DNA of 9,298 nucleotides. It comes from Thermosaccharophagus gerlachensis (lineage in GTDB: Bacteria > Armatimonadota > Fervidibacteria > Fervidibacterales > Thermosaccharophagaceae). The notes under the pieces were generated by a model. The model was not told the origin of the DNA and made no database searches. It was given only the letters and a program-made list of their open reading frames with translations. The DNA lies in the NCBI GenBank assembly GCA_041538025.1, contig JBGOEV010000068.1, forward strand, positions 1-9,298, in the 5' to 3' direction. Below are positions 1-7,000 of the stretch, piece by piece. Each line of letters opens with the position of its first letter. The first letter of the stretch is position 1. The position numbers and the translations under genes were made by a program.

Positions 1-1
1 A

Positions 2-121
2 AATAATTTGGCAAGCAAGTTGCCAAATATAGTGCAGAAATTGAGCGAGGCTTTAGATAGGTGGAACAGCGAACTTAGCCCACCCGTTTTTCCACCGCCA
101 CGAAAAGGGGAAGCCACTTAA
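2..121 (+). CDS. C-terminal end of a probable type I sulfatase (5' truncated by window edge)
   Basis: An open frame runs in from the left edge and stops at TAA 119-121, giving the last 39 residues of a protein. The tail contains NLASKLPNIVQKLSEALDRW followed by NSELSPPVFPPP. This matches the usual end of bacterial type I sulfatases (alkaline phosphatase superfamily): an Asn-Leu-Ala segment, a helix in which a (H/L)P-x-(I/V)-V start leads to a Leu-rich stretch, then W-x-x-(E/Q)-L and a Pro-rich tail. Such enzymes hydrolyse sulfate esters on polysaccharides or small molecules and are often exported. The catalytic Cys/Ser-x-Pro-x-Arg motif and metal ligands would lie upstream, outside the window, so neither activity nor formylglycine type can be judged. 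The assignment rests on this short tail alone; another protein with a similar end remains possible. Confidence 0.65.
   Translation, partial: NNLASKLPNIVQKLSEALDRWNSELSPPVFPPPRKGEAT
6..28. repeat. Perfect 9-bp inverted repeat with 5-nt loop inside the sulfatase-like tail
   Basis: ATTTGGCAA at 6-14 is followed by a GCAAG loop and TTGCCAAAT at 20-28, a perfect 9-bp stem. It lies within the coding frame, about 90 bp before the stop codon, and no T-run follows it, so it does not look like an intrinsic terminator. It may be chance. Confidence 0.4.
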
Positions 122-124
122 AGA

Positions 125-153
125 TTGCCACTTCGTGAAGCAAAAGTTATGAT
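125..153 (+). promoter_or_regulatory. Sigma-70-type promoter for the methyltransferase gene
   Basis: TTGCCA at 125-130 (5 of 6 to TTGACA) and TATGAT at 148-153 (5 of 6 to TATAAT) are separated by exactly 17 bp. The predicted transcript start is near 160. The promoter begins 4 bp after the stop of the upstream frame, which suggests that the methyltransferase is not simply a distal operon member. The spacer holds a short palindrome, CTTCGTGAAG at 131-140, which could be a regulator contact or chance. A transcript start near 160 would put the purine stretch 154-160 at or before the first base of the RNA, which favours the downstream start codon at 189. Confidence 0.6.
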
Positions 154-172
154 GAAGGGATTTCAACTCAAT

Positions 173-180
173 GGGGAGGG
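173..180 (+). promoter_or_regulatory. Ribosome binding site that selects ATG 189
   Basis: GGGGAGGG at 173-180 stands 8 nt before ATG 189. The in-frame ATG at 171 would place this site inside the coding region, and its own upstream purines (154-160) are poorly spaced and overlap the predicted transcript start. ATG 189 is therefore preferred. Confidence 0.65.
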
Positions 181-188
181 ACTTAACG

Positions 189-845
189 ATGCGAAGGCGT
201 GAAATATTGGGAATGGCTTTTGGTATTCTTGGATTATCTGCTGTGAGGAGAGTTATAGCTCAGGAAAGCAAAGCATTGCGAGAGCGCGAAAAAGCTCTTG
301 AACCATTCCTGCAACAGTTAGAGAAGATGCGTGGCAAGTATTCAAATGTTCCAAGGAGCGATGGGCAATTGCTCAACATGTTGGTAAAAATTTCGTGTGC
401 AAAAAATGTTCTTGAAGTTGGCACATCTAATGGCTATTCTGCCATTTGGCTTTGCTTAGCTTTGGAGGAGACCGACGGTCATTTGACGACGATTGAGATT
501 AACCCAGAAAGGGTAAAATTAGCCGAGGAAAATTTAAAGCAAGCCAAATTGATACATAGGGTCACCATCCTTGAGGGCGATGCACATAAGATTGTTCCAA
601 CACTTGAAGGTCCTTTTGATTTCGTGTTTTTGGATGCCGATAAGGGGAGAGAACAAGACTATTTTTCCTATCTTTACCCAAAGAAGCTCAAACGAGGGGC
701 TGTAATCGCCGTCCATAATGCTATACGGATGAGGCAGGTAATGCGTCAATATCTTGAAATGATAACCTCGCATGACGAATTTGATACGGTGATGGTGAGC
801 ACGACTTTAGATGACGGGTTTGCTATAAGCTACTGGCGAAGGTAG
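189..845 (+). CDS. Class I SAM-dependent O-methyltransferase with Tat-like export signal
   Basis: The product has 218 residues from ATG 189. Residues 73-85 carry SAM-binding motif I (NVLEVGTSNGYSA), residues 101-105 give the acidic end of strand 2 (TIEIN), residues 130-132 are GDA, and residues 146-152 read VFLDADK, the hallmark of the catechol/caffeoyl-CoA-type O-methyltransferase family. In that family a DN pair after the next strand helps bind the metal; here it reads HN (176-177), so metal dependence is uncertain. The N-terminus is unusual: RREIL at residues 3-7 fits the twin-arginine pattern, a hydrophobic stretch follows (8-19), then RR and a V-I-A|Q cleavage-like site near residue 24. 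The methyl acceptor is unknown. It has its own promoter and lies 67 bp after the sulfatase-like gene. The fold assignment is secure; export and substrate are not. Confidence 0.85.
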   Translation: MRRREILGMAFGILGLSAVRRVIAQESKALREREKALEPFLQQLEKMRGKYSNVPRSDGQLLNMLVKISCAKNVLEVGTSNGYSAIWLCLALEETDGHLTTIEINPERVKLAEENLKQAKLIHRVTILEGDAHKIVPTLEGPFDFVFLDADKGREQDYFSYLYPKKLKRGAVIAVHNAIRMRQVMRQYLEMITSHDEFDTVMVSTTLDDGFAISYWRR

Positions 846-1120
846 ACGCAGTTTGCTACGCATTCCATCATGCCCTTTGGCTACGAGCTCAATGCCAGAG
901 GAGAGGCAACAAGGGTAGCCCACCAGTTGCTTCCTACACATCAACTAAAACCTGTTGGCATAAACGAAGAAGCGCTTCGCTTGTTGGCTTTTCGTAAGTT
1001 CATGTTGTCCCCTGCCTCTTTTGCCCACAAGTTTTTAAAGGATGGACAATAGTAGCACCTGAACGACGAGGGGTGCAAAGCTAAGGGAATGGAGGGCAAA
1101 ATGAAAAGCGAGGTGAGGTT
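846..1120 (+). other. Intergenic stretch with no convincing gene
   Basis: About 275 bp separate the methyltransferase from the oxidoreductase. An open frame at 870-1052 (60 codons) has no Shine-Dalgarno site and no recognisable motif, so it is not called. A perfect 10-bp palindrome, GAAGCGCTTC, lies at 969-978. A weak promoter-like pair, TTGCCC at 1021-1026 and GACAAT at 1045-1050 with 18-bp spacing, is the only candidate seen for driving the next gene. No terminator hairpin with a T-run is visible after the methyltransferase. The stretch may be decayed coding sequence or an untranslated leader. Confidence 0.4.
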
Positions 1121-1124
1121 GTGA
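1101..1124 (+). CDS. Possible 7-codon leader ORF overlapping the oxidoreductase start
   Basis: ATG 1101 is preceded by GGAGGG (1091-1096) with a 4-nt gap and would encode MKSEVRL before TGA at 1122-1124. That stop overlaps ATG 1124 as TGATG, the classical arrangement for translational coupling. The Shine-Dalgarno site of the main gene (1110-1116) lies inside this mini-ORF. An ATG at 1089 is in the same frame but has poor spacing. At this length the ORF could easily be coincidence. Confidence 0.2.
   Translation: MKSEVRL
1110..1116 (+). promoter_or_regulatory. Ribosome binding site that selects ATG 1124
   Basis: GAGGTGA at 1110-1116 is complementary to the 16S rRNA 3' tail and stands 7 nt before ATG 1124, but only 4 nt before the in-frame GTG 1121. 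ATG 1124 is therefore the better start, giving an N-terminus that leads directly into the first Rossmann strand. Confidence 0.6.
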
Positions 1125-2149
1125 TGAAGGCAGCCGTCATAGGTTTAGGTCATGGTTGTAACCACATCGCTGCATACAAAAAGTTGCCAGATGTTGAAGT
1201 GGCTATAGTCTGCGATATCTCTTCTGAGCGCCTCAAAAATGTGATGCAGCAGTTTGACATACAAGAGGGGACAACAGAAATCAATGACATTGTGCAGCGT
1301 GATGATATATCACTCGTTTCCGTTTGCACGCCAGATCATTTGCACTATGAGCATGCAAAGCCTCTACTACAGGCAGGGAAGCACCTGCTCATTGAGAAGC
1401 CGATGACGACCAACCTTGAGCATGCGCTTGAGCTTGTTGAGATTGCTGAACGAAACGGATGTATCGTCATGGTTGGCAATGTCATGCGCTTTGTCCCATC
1501 GTTTAGCGCTGCTAAGCAATTCATCTCGCAAGGCAGGCTCGGCAATTTGCATTATGTTGATGGAACTTACCTACACGATGTTTCAAGCATGCGTCATGTG
1601 CTTAAAGCAACACCTTGGAGGGTTGGCAAATTTGACGGTGTAGCGCAGGAGATTTTCTTTGGTGGAGGTGTTCACCCAGTTGATTTACTTCGTTGGATTG
1701 CTGGGGAGGTTGATGAGGTTTTCGCCTACGCAAACAGAACTGGCAACTTGCCTGAGTTCCCGTTGCCTGACCAAGTTGTTGCATTAATGAAGTTTCACAA
1801 CGGTGCTATAGGGAAGGTATGGGTCAATGTAGGCATCCAAGGTGGTTGGGGCATCACATTGACGCTATGCGGTTCATACGGAACGATGAAGGTTGAAAGT
1901 GACTTTTGGGACATCTACATTGATGAGGGTTTACCCGGGCGCCCGATTGGAAAGGCTGGTTATGTCAGAATGCCATTTCATGCCACAGGAAAGCCAATTG
2001 ATGAAGAGATAGCACATTTCGTTGATTGTGTGAGAAGTGGAAGAAAACCGCTGATTGATGCGCTGGATGGAGCAAAGACGGTTGCTGTCTTGGAAGCAGT
2101 TGTTAAGTCATACCAAACAGGGTCGCCTCAATGTGTCAGCAAGTTTTAA
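1124..2149 (+). CDS. Gfo/Idh/MocA-family NAD(P)-dependent oxidoreductase
   Basis: The product has 341 residues, a normal length for the family. The N-terminal Rossmann fold starts at once with MKAAVIGLGHG; the usual GxGxxG is altered to G7-L-G9-H-G11-C12, with Cys in the third Gly position. VSVCTPDHLHYEHA (66-79) and IEKPMTTN (90-97) are classic, with the EKP lysine at K92. The C-terminal alpha/beta domain carries FGGGVHPVDLLRW (179-191), with the conserved His at 184. The Asp found four residues before this His in many members is Gly here (G180). Family members oxidise or reduce sugars, inositols and related polyols at a hydroxyl group using NAD(P); which substrate cannot be told from sequence. 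Neighbours do not define a pathway, although a nearby sulfatase-like gene would suit polysaccharide catabolism. It is probably cytoplasmic, since no signal peptide is seen. Confidence 0.9.
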   Translation: MKAAVIGLGHGCNHIAAYKKLPDVEVAIVCDISSERLKNVMQQFDIQEGTTEINDIVQRDDISLVSVCTPDHLHYEHAKPLLQAGKHLLIEKPMTTNLEHALELVEIAERNGCIVMVGNVMRFVPSFSAAKQFISQGRLGNLHYVDGTYLHDVSSMRHVLKATPWRVGKFDGVAQEIFFGGGVHPVDLLRWIAGEVDEVFAYANRTGNLPEFPLPDQVVALMKFHNGAIGKVWVNVGIQGGWGITLTLCGSYGTMKVESDFWDIYIDEGLPGRPIGKAGYVRMPFHATGKPIDEEIAHFVDCVRSGRKPLIDALDGAKTVAVLEAVVKSYQTGSPQCVSKF

Positions 2150-2233
2150 CCGCACCAGCTATGTCGTCTACACGATTCAATGCTCTCAGGGCAAGCAGTT
2201 GATTACTTTGCCCAACTTCCACTTTCATGTTCT

Positions 2234-2270
2234 ATCGCACTATGGCACAATTTGTGCTATGTGTAGCGAT
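2234..2270. repeat. Imperfect palindrome upstream of the MATE gene (possible operator or RNA hairpin)
   Basis: The core GCACAATTTGTGC (2245-2257) is a perfect 6+1+6 palindrome. It is flanked at the outer ends by ATCGC (2234-2238) and GCGAT (2266-2270), which are also inverted, with partial matching between. It lies 84 bp after the oxidoreductase stop and 58 bp before the MATE start. No T-run follows, so an operator for a dimeric repressor or a leader hairpin is more likely than an intrinsic terminator. Nothing else convincing was found in the 2150-2328 spacer. Confidence 0.4.
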
Positions 2271-2328
2271 ACTCCTAAGGGGGCATATGCGACGCAGTAG
2301 GGTGTGCTGATGGGGGCGTGGAGCGTAG

Positions 2329-3690
2329 ATGCAAAAGTATGATGCAAGCAGGGTTGTCATACTTTATGGCACGCTCTTACAGGCGATTTCACTCCTTGCA
2401 TTGCCCTCATTTATATCGCAAGTCCTTCAGACAACAGCATGGATTGGTGAGATGTTCTTCGTCAGAAAGATCGGAGACACTGCTATAGCAGCTGTTGGTG
2501 CCGTTGATGAAGCAACATGGCTACCATTCACGCTCGTTGTAGCCATGCTCATAGCAGCGACGACGCTTATAGCGCAGAGTTGGGGCGCAGGTGATGAGAA
2601 GGCAACTCAAGTCTATGTGGAAACTGCCATACAGCAAGGAATCATTTTGGGAGCGCTCATCATGACCCTCTGGTTTTACAGAGAGCTTTTTTGGCGTATC
2701 TTCAACCTGAATGAAACAGTGGAAGAATTGGCTTCAAGATACCTCCTCATCTTCATCTCCTTTGCGATACCGATTGTTTGTGGCTTTCCTCTTGTTGCAC
2801 TCTATCAAGGCATCGGTGACATGGTCACACCACTTATCGCGACAGGTTTTGGTGTGTTCTTACAACTCACATTGAATGCACTCCTTATCACCAAGCTTGG
2901 CATAAGTGGTGTAGCGTTCGCTGCTGTCTCGTCATACTGTGTGCGATTATTTTTGCTTACAACACTGCTTCGGCGCTTGCCGATCAAATTAAGCTTCAGG
3001 AGGTTGATCAACTGGGACAGCAATGCGCATATCAAGCTTTTGAAGCTGGCTTTACCAGTGTGGCTCCAAACAGTCCAATGGTCACTATGCTCTTTTATCC
3101 TCTTCAGCATCGTTGGAAGAACAGCAAACAGCACCGAAGCGCTTGCAGCACTTACACTTGGATGGAGGATTGAATCGCTGTTGCTCATACCTGCATTCGC
3201 CTTCGCAACTGCCGTTCAAACAATTGTGGGGCAAAATGTCGGTGCTGGGCAGATTGAGAGAGCAAGAGCACACAGCTATAACACAGCTTTGATGGGGGCA
3301 GTTATATTGGCAGTTGTTAGTTTCTTCTTCATCGCCACTGCAGACTTATGGGCACGCACATTCTCACAAAGCAAGCTAACGATTAAATACACAGCGAGCT
3401 ACTTGCGCATTAACGCAATAGCACAGCCATTTGTAGCAGTTGGCATGGTTCTCGGAAGCTCGCTCAGGGGAGCTGGTGATACACTCTCACCCGCTCTAAT
3501 CACCATATTCTCAATTTGGTTTGTGCGCATACCAATGGCTTACTACCTTTGCATTGTTAAAGGCTACGATGCAACTGCTGCATGGCTGAGCATGGCTATA
3601 TCAAATGTTGTTGGTGGCTTGCTCACCATCCCAGCTATGGAACGCATCTGGAGATTGAAGAGGTCACAGCAAGGTGGCAACAAGAGCTAA
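2329..3690 (+). CDS. MATE-family multidrug/toxin efflux transporter
   Basis: The protein has 453 residues, the standard size for MATE transporters, with about 12 hydrophobic helices. The two-fold internal symmetry of the family is visible: QGIGDMVTPLI (160-170) in the first half corresponds to RGAGDTLSPALI (380-391) in the second. The latter is followed by WFVRIPMAYYL (397-407), a strong family signature. LPSFISQ (25-31) and TLIAQSWGAGD (79-89) in the N-lobe pair with VQTIVGQNVGAGQ (296-308) in the C-lobe. Such proteins sit in the inner membrane and export cationic drugs or metabolites in exchange for Na+ or H+. The TM1 position that is Asp in many prokaryotic MATEs (V-D-x-x-F-V) appears as Glu (E41 in WIGEMFFV). 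ATG 2329 follows GTGGAG with about 5 nt spacing. The gene is convergent with the RND operon; substrate and coupling ion are unknown. Confidence 0.92.
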   Translation: MQKYDASRVVILYGTLLQAISLLALPSFISQVLQTTAWIGEMFFVRKIGDTAIAAVGAVDEATWLPFTLVVAMLIAATTLIAQSWGAGDEKATQVYVETAIQQGIILGALIMTLWFYRELFWRIFNLNETVEELASRYLLIFISFAIPIVCGFPLVALYQGIGDMVTPLIATGFGVFLQLTLNALLITKLGISGVAFAAVSSYCVRLFLLTTLLRRLPIKLSFRRLINWDSNAHIKLLKLALPVWLQTVQWSLCSFILFSIVGRTANSTEALAALTLGWRIESLLLIPAFAFATAVQTIVGQNVGAGQIERARAHSYNTALMGAVILAVVSFFFIATADLWARTFSQSKLTIKYTASYLRINAIAQPFVAVGMVLGSSLRGAGDTLSPALITIFSIWFVRIPMAYYLCIVKGYDATAAWLSMAISNVVGGLLTIPAMERIWRLKRSQQGGNKS

Positions 3691-3733
3691 CTCTCCTTTG
3701 GTATATCGCACAAAAGTCATTTGCTTTACCGCT
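3691..3733. other. 43-bp convergent gap between the MATE gene and the PII-like gene
   Basis: The two stop codons face each other across this short gap. No strong GC-rich hairpin with a flanking T-run is visible on either strand; the best is a 4-bp stem, AGAG-CTAA-CTCT, spanning the MATE stop codon. The two transcripts may therefore overlap or end by Rho-dependent or other means. Confidence 0.4.
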
Positions 3734-4045
3734 TCAAAGCACTTGCACATCCATACTCCAAATGGTTATCCCGGGCTTGAGTATGTATTGAGATTGCATC
3801 TCCCTTACAGCTTTGACGATCTTGTGAGCGTCACCCTCGTTTGTTTGTATGATGAGGATGTTGTTCAAGCCCGGAAAGATTGGGTCGCCTTGTTTCATCC
3901 CTCTTCCACCGAGCCCATGAGCACCAAAAAGCTTTGTGTAGCCTGTAACATTAAGGCTTTGTATTGTTCTCATCATGTCTTCTTCAATCGCCCTATCGTA
4001 GACGATGATGAGGAGCTTTTGTTTTTCGTCGCCACTTTGCGACAC
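3734..4045 (-). CDS. PII-like protein encoded at the end of the RND operon
   Basis: The protein has 103 residues with a GTG start at 4045. It reads as a PII/CutA-type ferredoxin-like fold: strand KLLIIVYDRA (10-19), helix IEEDMMRTIQSLNVTGYT (20-37), a Gly-rich loop HGLGGRG (43-49) where PII proteins carry the T-loop, strand NNILIIQ (61-67), helix (71-85) and strand ITIWSMDVQVL (93-103). Canonical GlnB/GlnK features are missing: there is no uridylylation-site Tyr context in the T-loop, and the TG-x-x-GDGK B-loop is replaced by a short KPG turn, so ATP binding as in GlnB is doubtful. PII-like proteins encoded beside CusABC/CzcA-type RND pumps are known as a subgroup, which fits this setting. 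It starts 25 bp after the pump stop with a perfect ribosome binding site. A sensing or pump-modulating role is inferred only. Confidence 0.75.
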   Translation of the reverse strand: MSQSGDEKQKLLIIVYDRAIEEDMMRTIQSLNVTGYTKLFGAHGLGGRGMKQGDPIFPGLNNILIIQTNEGDAHKIVKAVREMQSQYILKPGITIWSMDVQVL

Positions 4046-4054
4046 TGCTATGTG

Positions 4055-4061
4055 CCTCCTT
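4055..4061 (-). promoter_or_regulatory. Strong ribosome binding site for the PII-like gene
   Basis: On the minus strand AAGGAGG (4061 to 4055) lies 9 nt before GTG 4045, in the 25-bp gap after the pump gene. It is the best Shine-Dalgarno match in the operon, supports the GTG start, and suggests that the small protein is made independently of, and perhaps more abundantly than, the pump. Confidence 0.75.
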
Positions 4062-4070
4062 ATGCTCTGT

Positions 4071-7000
4071 TCATCTTGCTGTAAACAAACTGCGCCAAGC
4101 GGACGAAATAGCTTTGGCTACGTCTTCAAACACAGTGTATGCAACTGGCACAACGAAAAGCGTTAGAAGCCAAGATAATGTTAAACCACCGATAACGCCT
4201 ATTGCCATCGGTGAACGCAACTCGCCAGCTTTACCAAACTCAAGTGCAACTGGTATTAGTGCAAGGATAAGTGTGAGCGTCGTCATAACAATCGGTCTCA
4301 ACCTTGTCTTGCCAGCGCGCACTATTGCTTCTCCAACGCTCAAGCCACGAGCCCTTAGCGTGTTTGTGAAATCAACAAGCAAGATTGCATTTTTCTCAGT
4401 GACACCAAGGAGCATTATCATCCCTATCATCGCTACCATGCTCATACCTTTTCCGCTCAGCATTAAAGCAAGCAAAGCACCAACAAGAGCCTGTGGGAGA
4501 GCAAGGATGATTGATAGAGGTAAAAGAGGTGAGTTGAAAAGGGCAGCCTGAAGCATGTATACAAGTATGGCTGCAAGAGCAAGCGCTGAAAGCAAATAGC
4601 CGTAGTTCTCACGCATCAACTCTATGTCGCCACCAAAGTTAATTAAGTTACCACCACTGTCAAGCCCCGCTATTGCTCTCGCGATAGCTTGCTGTGCATT
4701 CCCAAGTTGAGCATCAGGGGCAAGGTTCGCTGTTATGGCAACCATGTTTTTTCTATCCTTGCGCTCAAGCAAAGAAGGTCCAGTTGAAATGATTGGGTAA
4801 GCAAGTTCTTTCACCTTCACAGGCTGGTTCTGTAGACCAACACCAACTATGAGGTCAAGCAAACTCTTGTAGTCGTCAAGCGATTCCCTTGAGAGACGTA
4901 TGCGAATATCGTATTCATCCTCGTCTTCCTTGTATTTCAAATCCGTATTCCCTTCAATGGCTGTCCTAAGAACCCACGCCACATCAGCAGCTGTAAATCC
5001 CAAGTCTGCAGCCCTATGCCTATCAATGTGGAAATGGTATTCTGGTCTGCCCGGACGCCAACTTATCTTCACGTCACGCAGTAACGGTATGCGCTCAATA
5101 CGCTCTTTTATATCGTTTGCAATGGCAATAAGCTCTCTTCTGTCACTCCCGATGAGTTCAATTTGTATTGGTGCGCCCCTCCTCGCCATGCCAGTTTGTT
5201 CCTCAACGGAGACCTGAGCTGACGGTATCTGTTCCCTAAGCCAATGAGAAAGCCATTGTGCTATTTCTTCCTGTGAGCGTTTCCTCTTCGCCTTATCAAC
5301 AAGGACGATGTATAGCGCAGCATACTCATGCCCATAGCCACCTGCACCCCTTATGGCAACCCCGGTTGTCCCTATGTTGCTTACAACAAATTCAACCTCT
5401 GGCATTTCAAGTAGCTTCTTTTCAACCCTCTCAATGGCTGCTTCCGTTTCGCGCATACTTGTTCCAGGTGGCATTTCAATCACAGTATAAATGCGTCCCA
5501 TATCTATCTTCGGTATGAAACCAAACTTGAAGGGCAGATGAATAAACAAGATCGAAAGGGCAAACAAGCCCGCAGAGAAAATCAACCCGCGCCTTTGTTC
5601 ACTCGCAAAGAGCGAGAGAAGAAAACCAAGGGCGAAGATGATGAGTGCAAGGATGCCTCTAATTCTCATCTCCATAGGCGCTAAGAATGCAATCACTGTT
5701 AAAAGAGATGCATTACCGATGAACAATGTGAGTGACCTGTTCCTGAGTGCCCAGGCAAGCGCAACACCATAAATTTCCTCAACGCCCTTCCATGCCTTCT
5801 CAAATGCCACTGACAATCGTTCAAATACGTTTTTAGGCTGGCGCTCCATCTCCTCCTTCGTAAGCCTCTTGAACCATCGTGAAGCGAGCATTGGCGTGAA
5901 TGTGAACGATACGAGTAGTGAGAACAAAACTGAGGCGACATGAGCGACTGCAAAGGGTTTAAAGAAGCGCCCCACAATACCACCCATGTAAATCATTGGA
6001 GTGAATACAGCCACATCAACAAGCGTTATCGCAATAGCAGCAAAGCCTATTTCAGTTCGCCCATTGAAGGCAGCCTCAGTAGGTAACTCGCCCATCTCCA
6101 AGTGCCTGTAAATGTTTTCAAGCACAACAATTGAATCATCAACGAGTGCACCAACTGCGTGCGCTAAACCGAGCATGACCATGAAGTTGAGCGTGTATCC
6201 AAGGAAGTTGATTGGTATGAAAGCAGCTATGAGTGATGTTGGTATGGCAAGCCCGATGATGAATGTTCCACGAATATCCCTCAGGAAGATGAAGACGACA
6301 AGCATTGCAAGCAGAGCACCAAGAATAAGGCTAACAGTTAAGTCATGGAGTGAGTCACGCACAAACTCCGATTGGTCATCAACGATTGTGATGTTTATGT
6401 CCTTTGGAAGCGTTCTCCGCAGGCGTTCAATTTCTTTTTTGACGGCATCCGCAACCTCAACAGTGTTCGCCTCCGAATGGCGAAAGACGTAAATGCCGAC
6501 TGCCTCTTTACCGTTCAGCCTGAGCACCGTTTCCCTGTCGGCAACTGTGTCTTCAACATCGGCAATGTCAGATATTCGTATGACATTGCCAGCATAACCC
6601 ATAGCCCTGTTTCCAAACCTTATTGGAACATCCCTTATCTCCTGCACACTTTTGAACTTACCAGAAAGCCTGACACCGATGTCTCTTATCCTGCCTCTTA
6701 ATGTTCCTGCTGGGACATCCAAGTGAGCCCCAGCAAGCGCTCGCACAACATCAGTAAGCGAAAGCTTGTATGCAGAAAGCTTATCAGCATGAACATTAAC
6801 TTGTATCTCCCTCACATCGCCACCGAAGACTTGCGCCATTGAAACACCTTGTAGGCGTTCTAAGCGCTCAGCTATTTCATCCTCAGCGAACTCGCGCAAA
6901 TCCTTTAAGGGGCGTTCACCACTGATTGCGAGTGTGATCACAGGGAAGGCAAGCACATCAATCTTGCTCACGACTGGCTCTTTAACACCTTCTGGTAGCT

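Noticed and set aside
960..1010. Short minus-strand frame of 20 codons with a GGGGA stretch before it
   Set aside because: It is too short, resembles nothing recognised and has no context; it is indistinguishable from chance.
870..1052. 60-codon plus-strand open frame after the methyltransferase
   Set aside because: It has no Shine-Dalgarno site before ATG 870, no recognisable motif and an unremarkable composition; it is treated as a chance open frame in the spacer.
2055..2300. 81-codon plus-strand frame spanning the end of the oxidoreductase gene
   Set aside because: Its first 95 bp lie in the wrong frame of a clear gene, and the remainder shows no motif or ribosome binding site.
3674..4084. 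136-codon plus-strand frame opposite the PII-like gene
   Set aside because: The minus-strand protein has a coherent PII-like fold and a perfect ribosome binding site; the plus frame is its antisense shadow.
4114..4551. 145-codon plus-strand frame, Ser/Thr/Ile-rich
   Set aside because: It is antisense to conserved TM helices of the RND pump and has no motif of its own.
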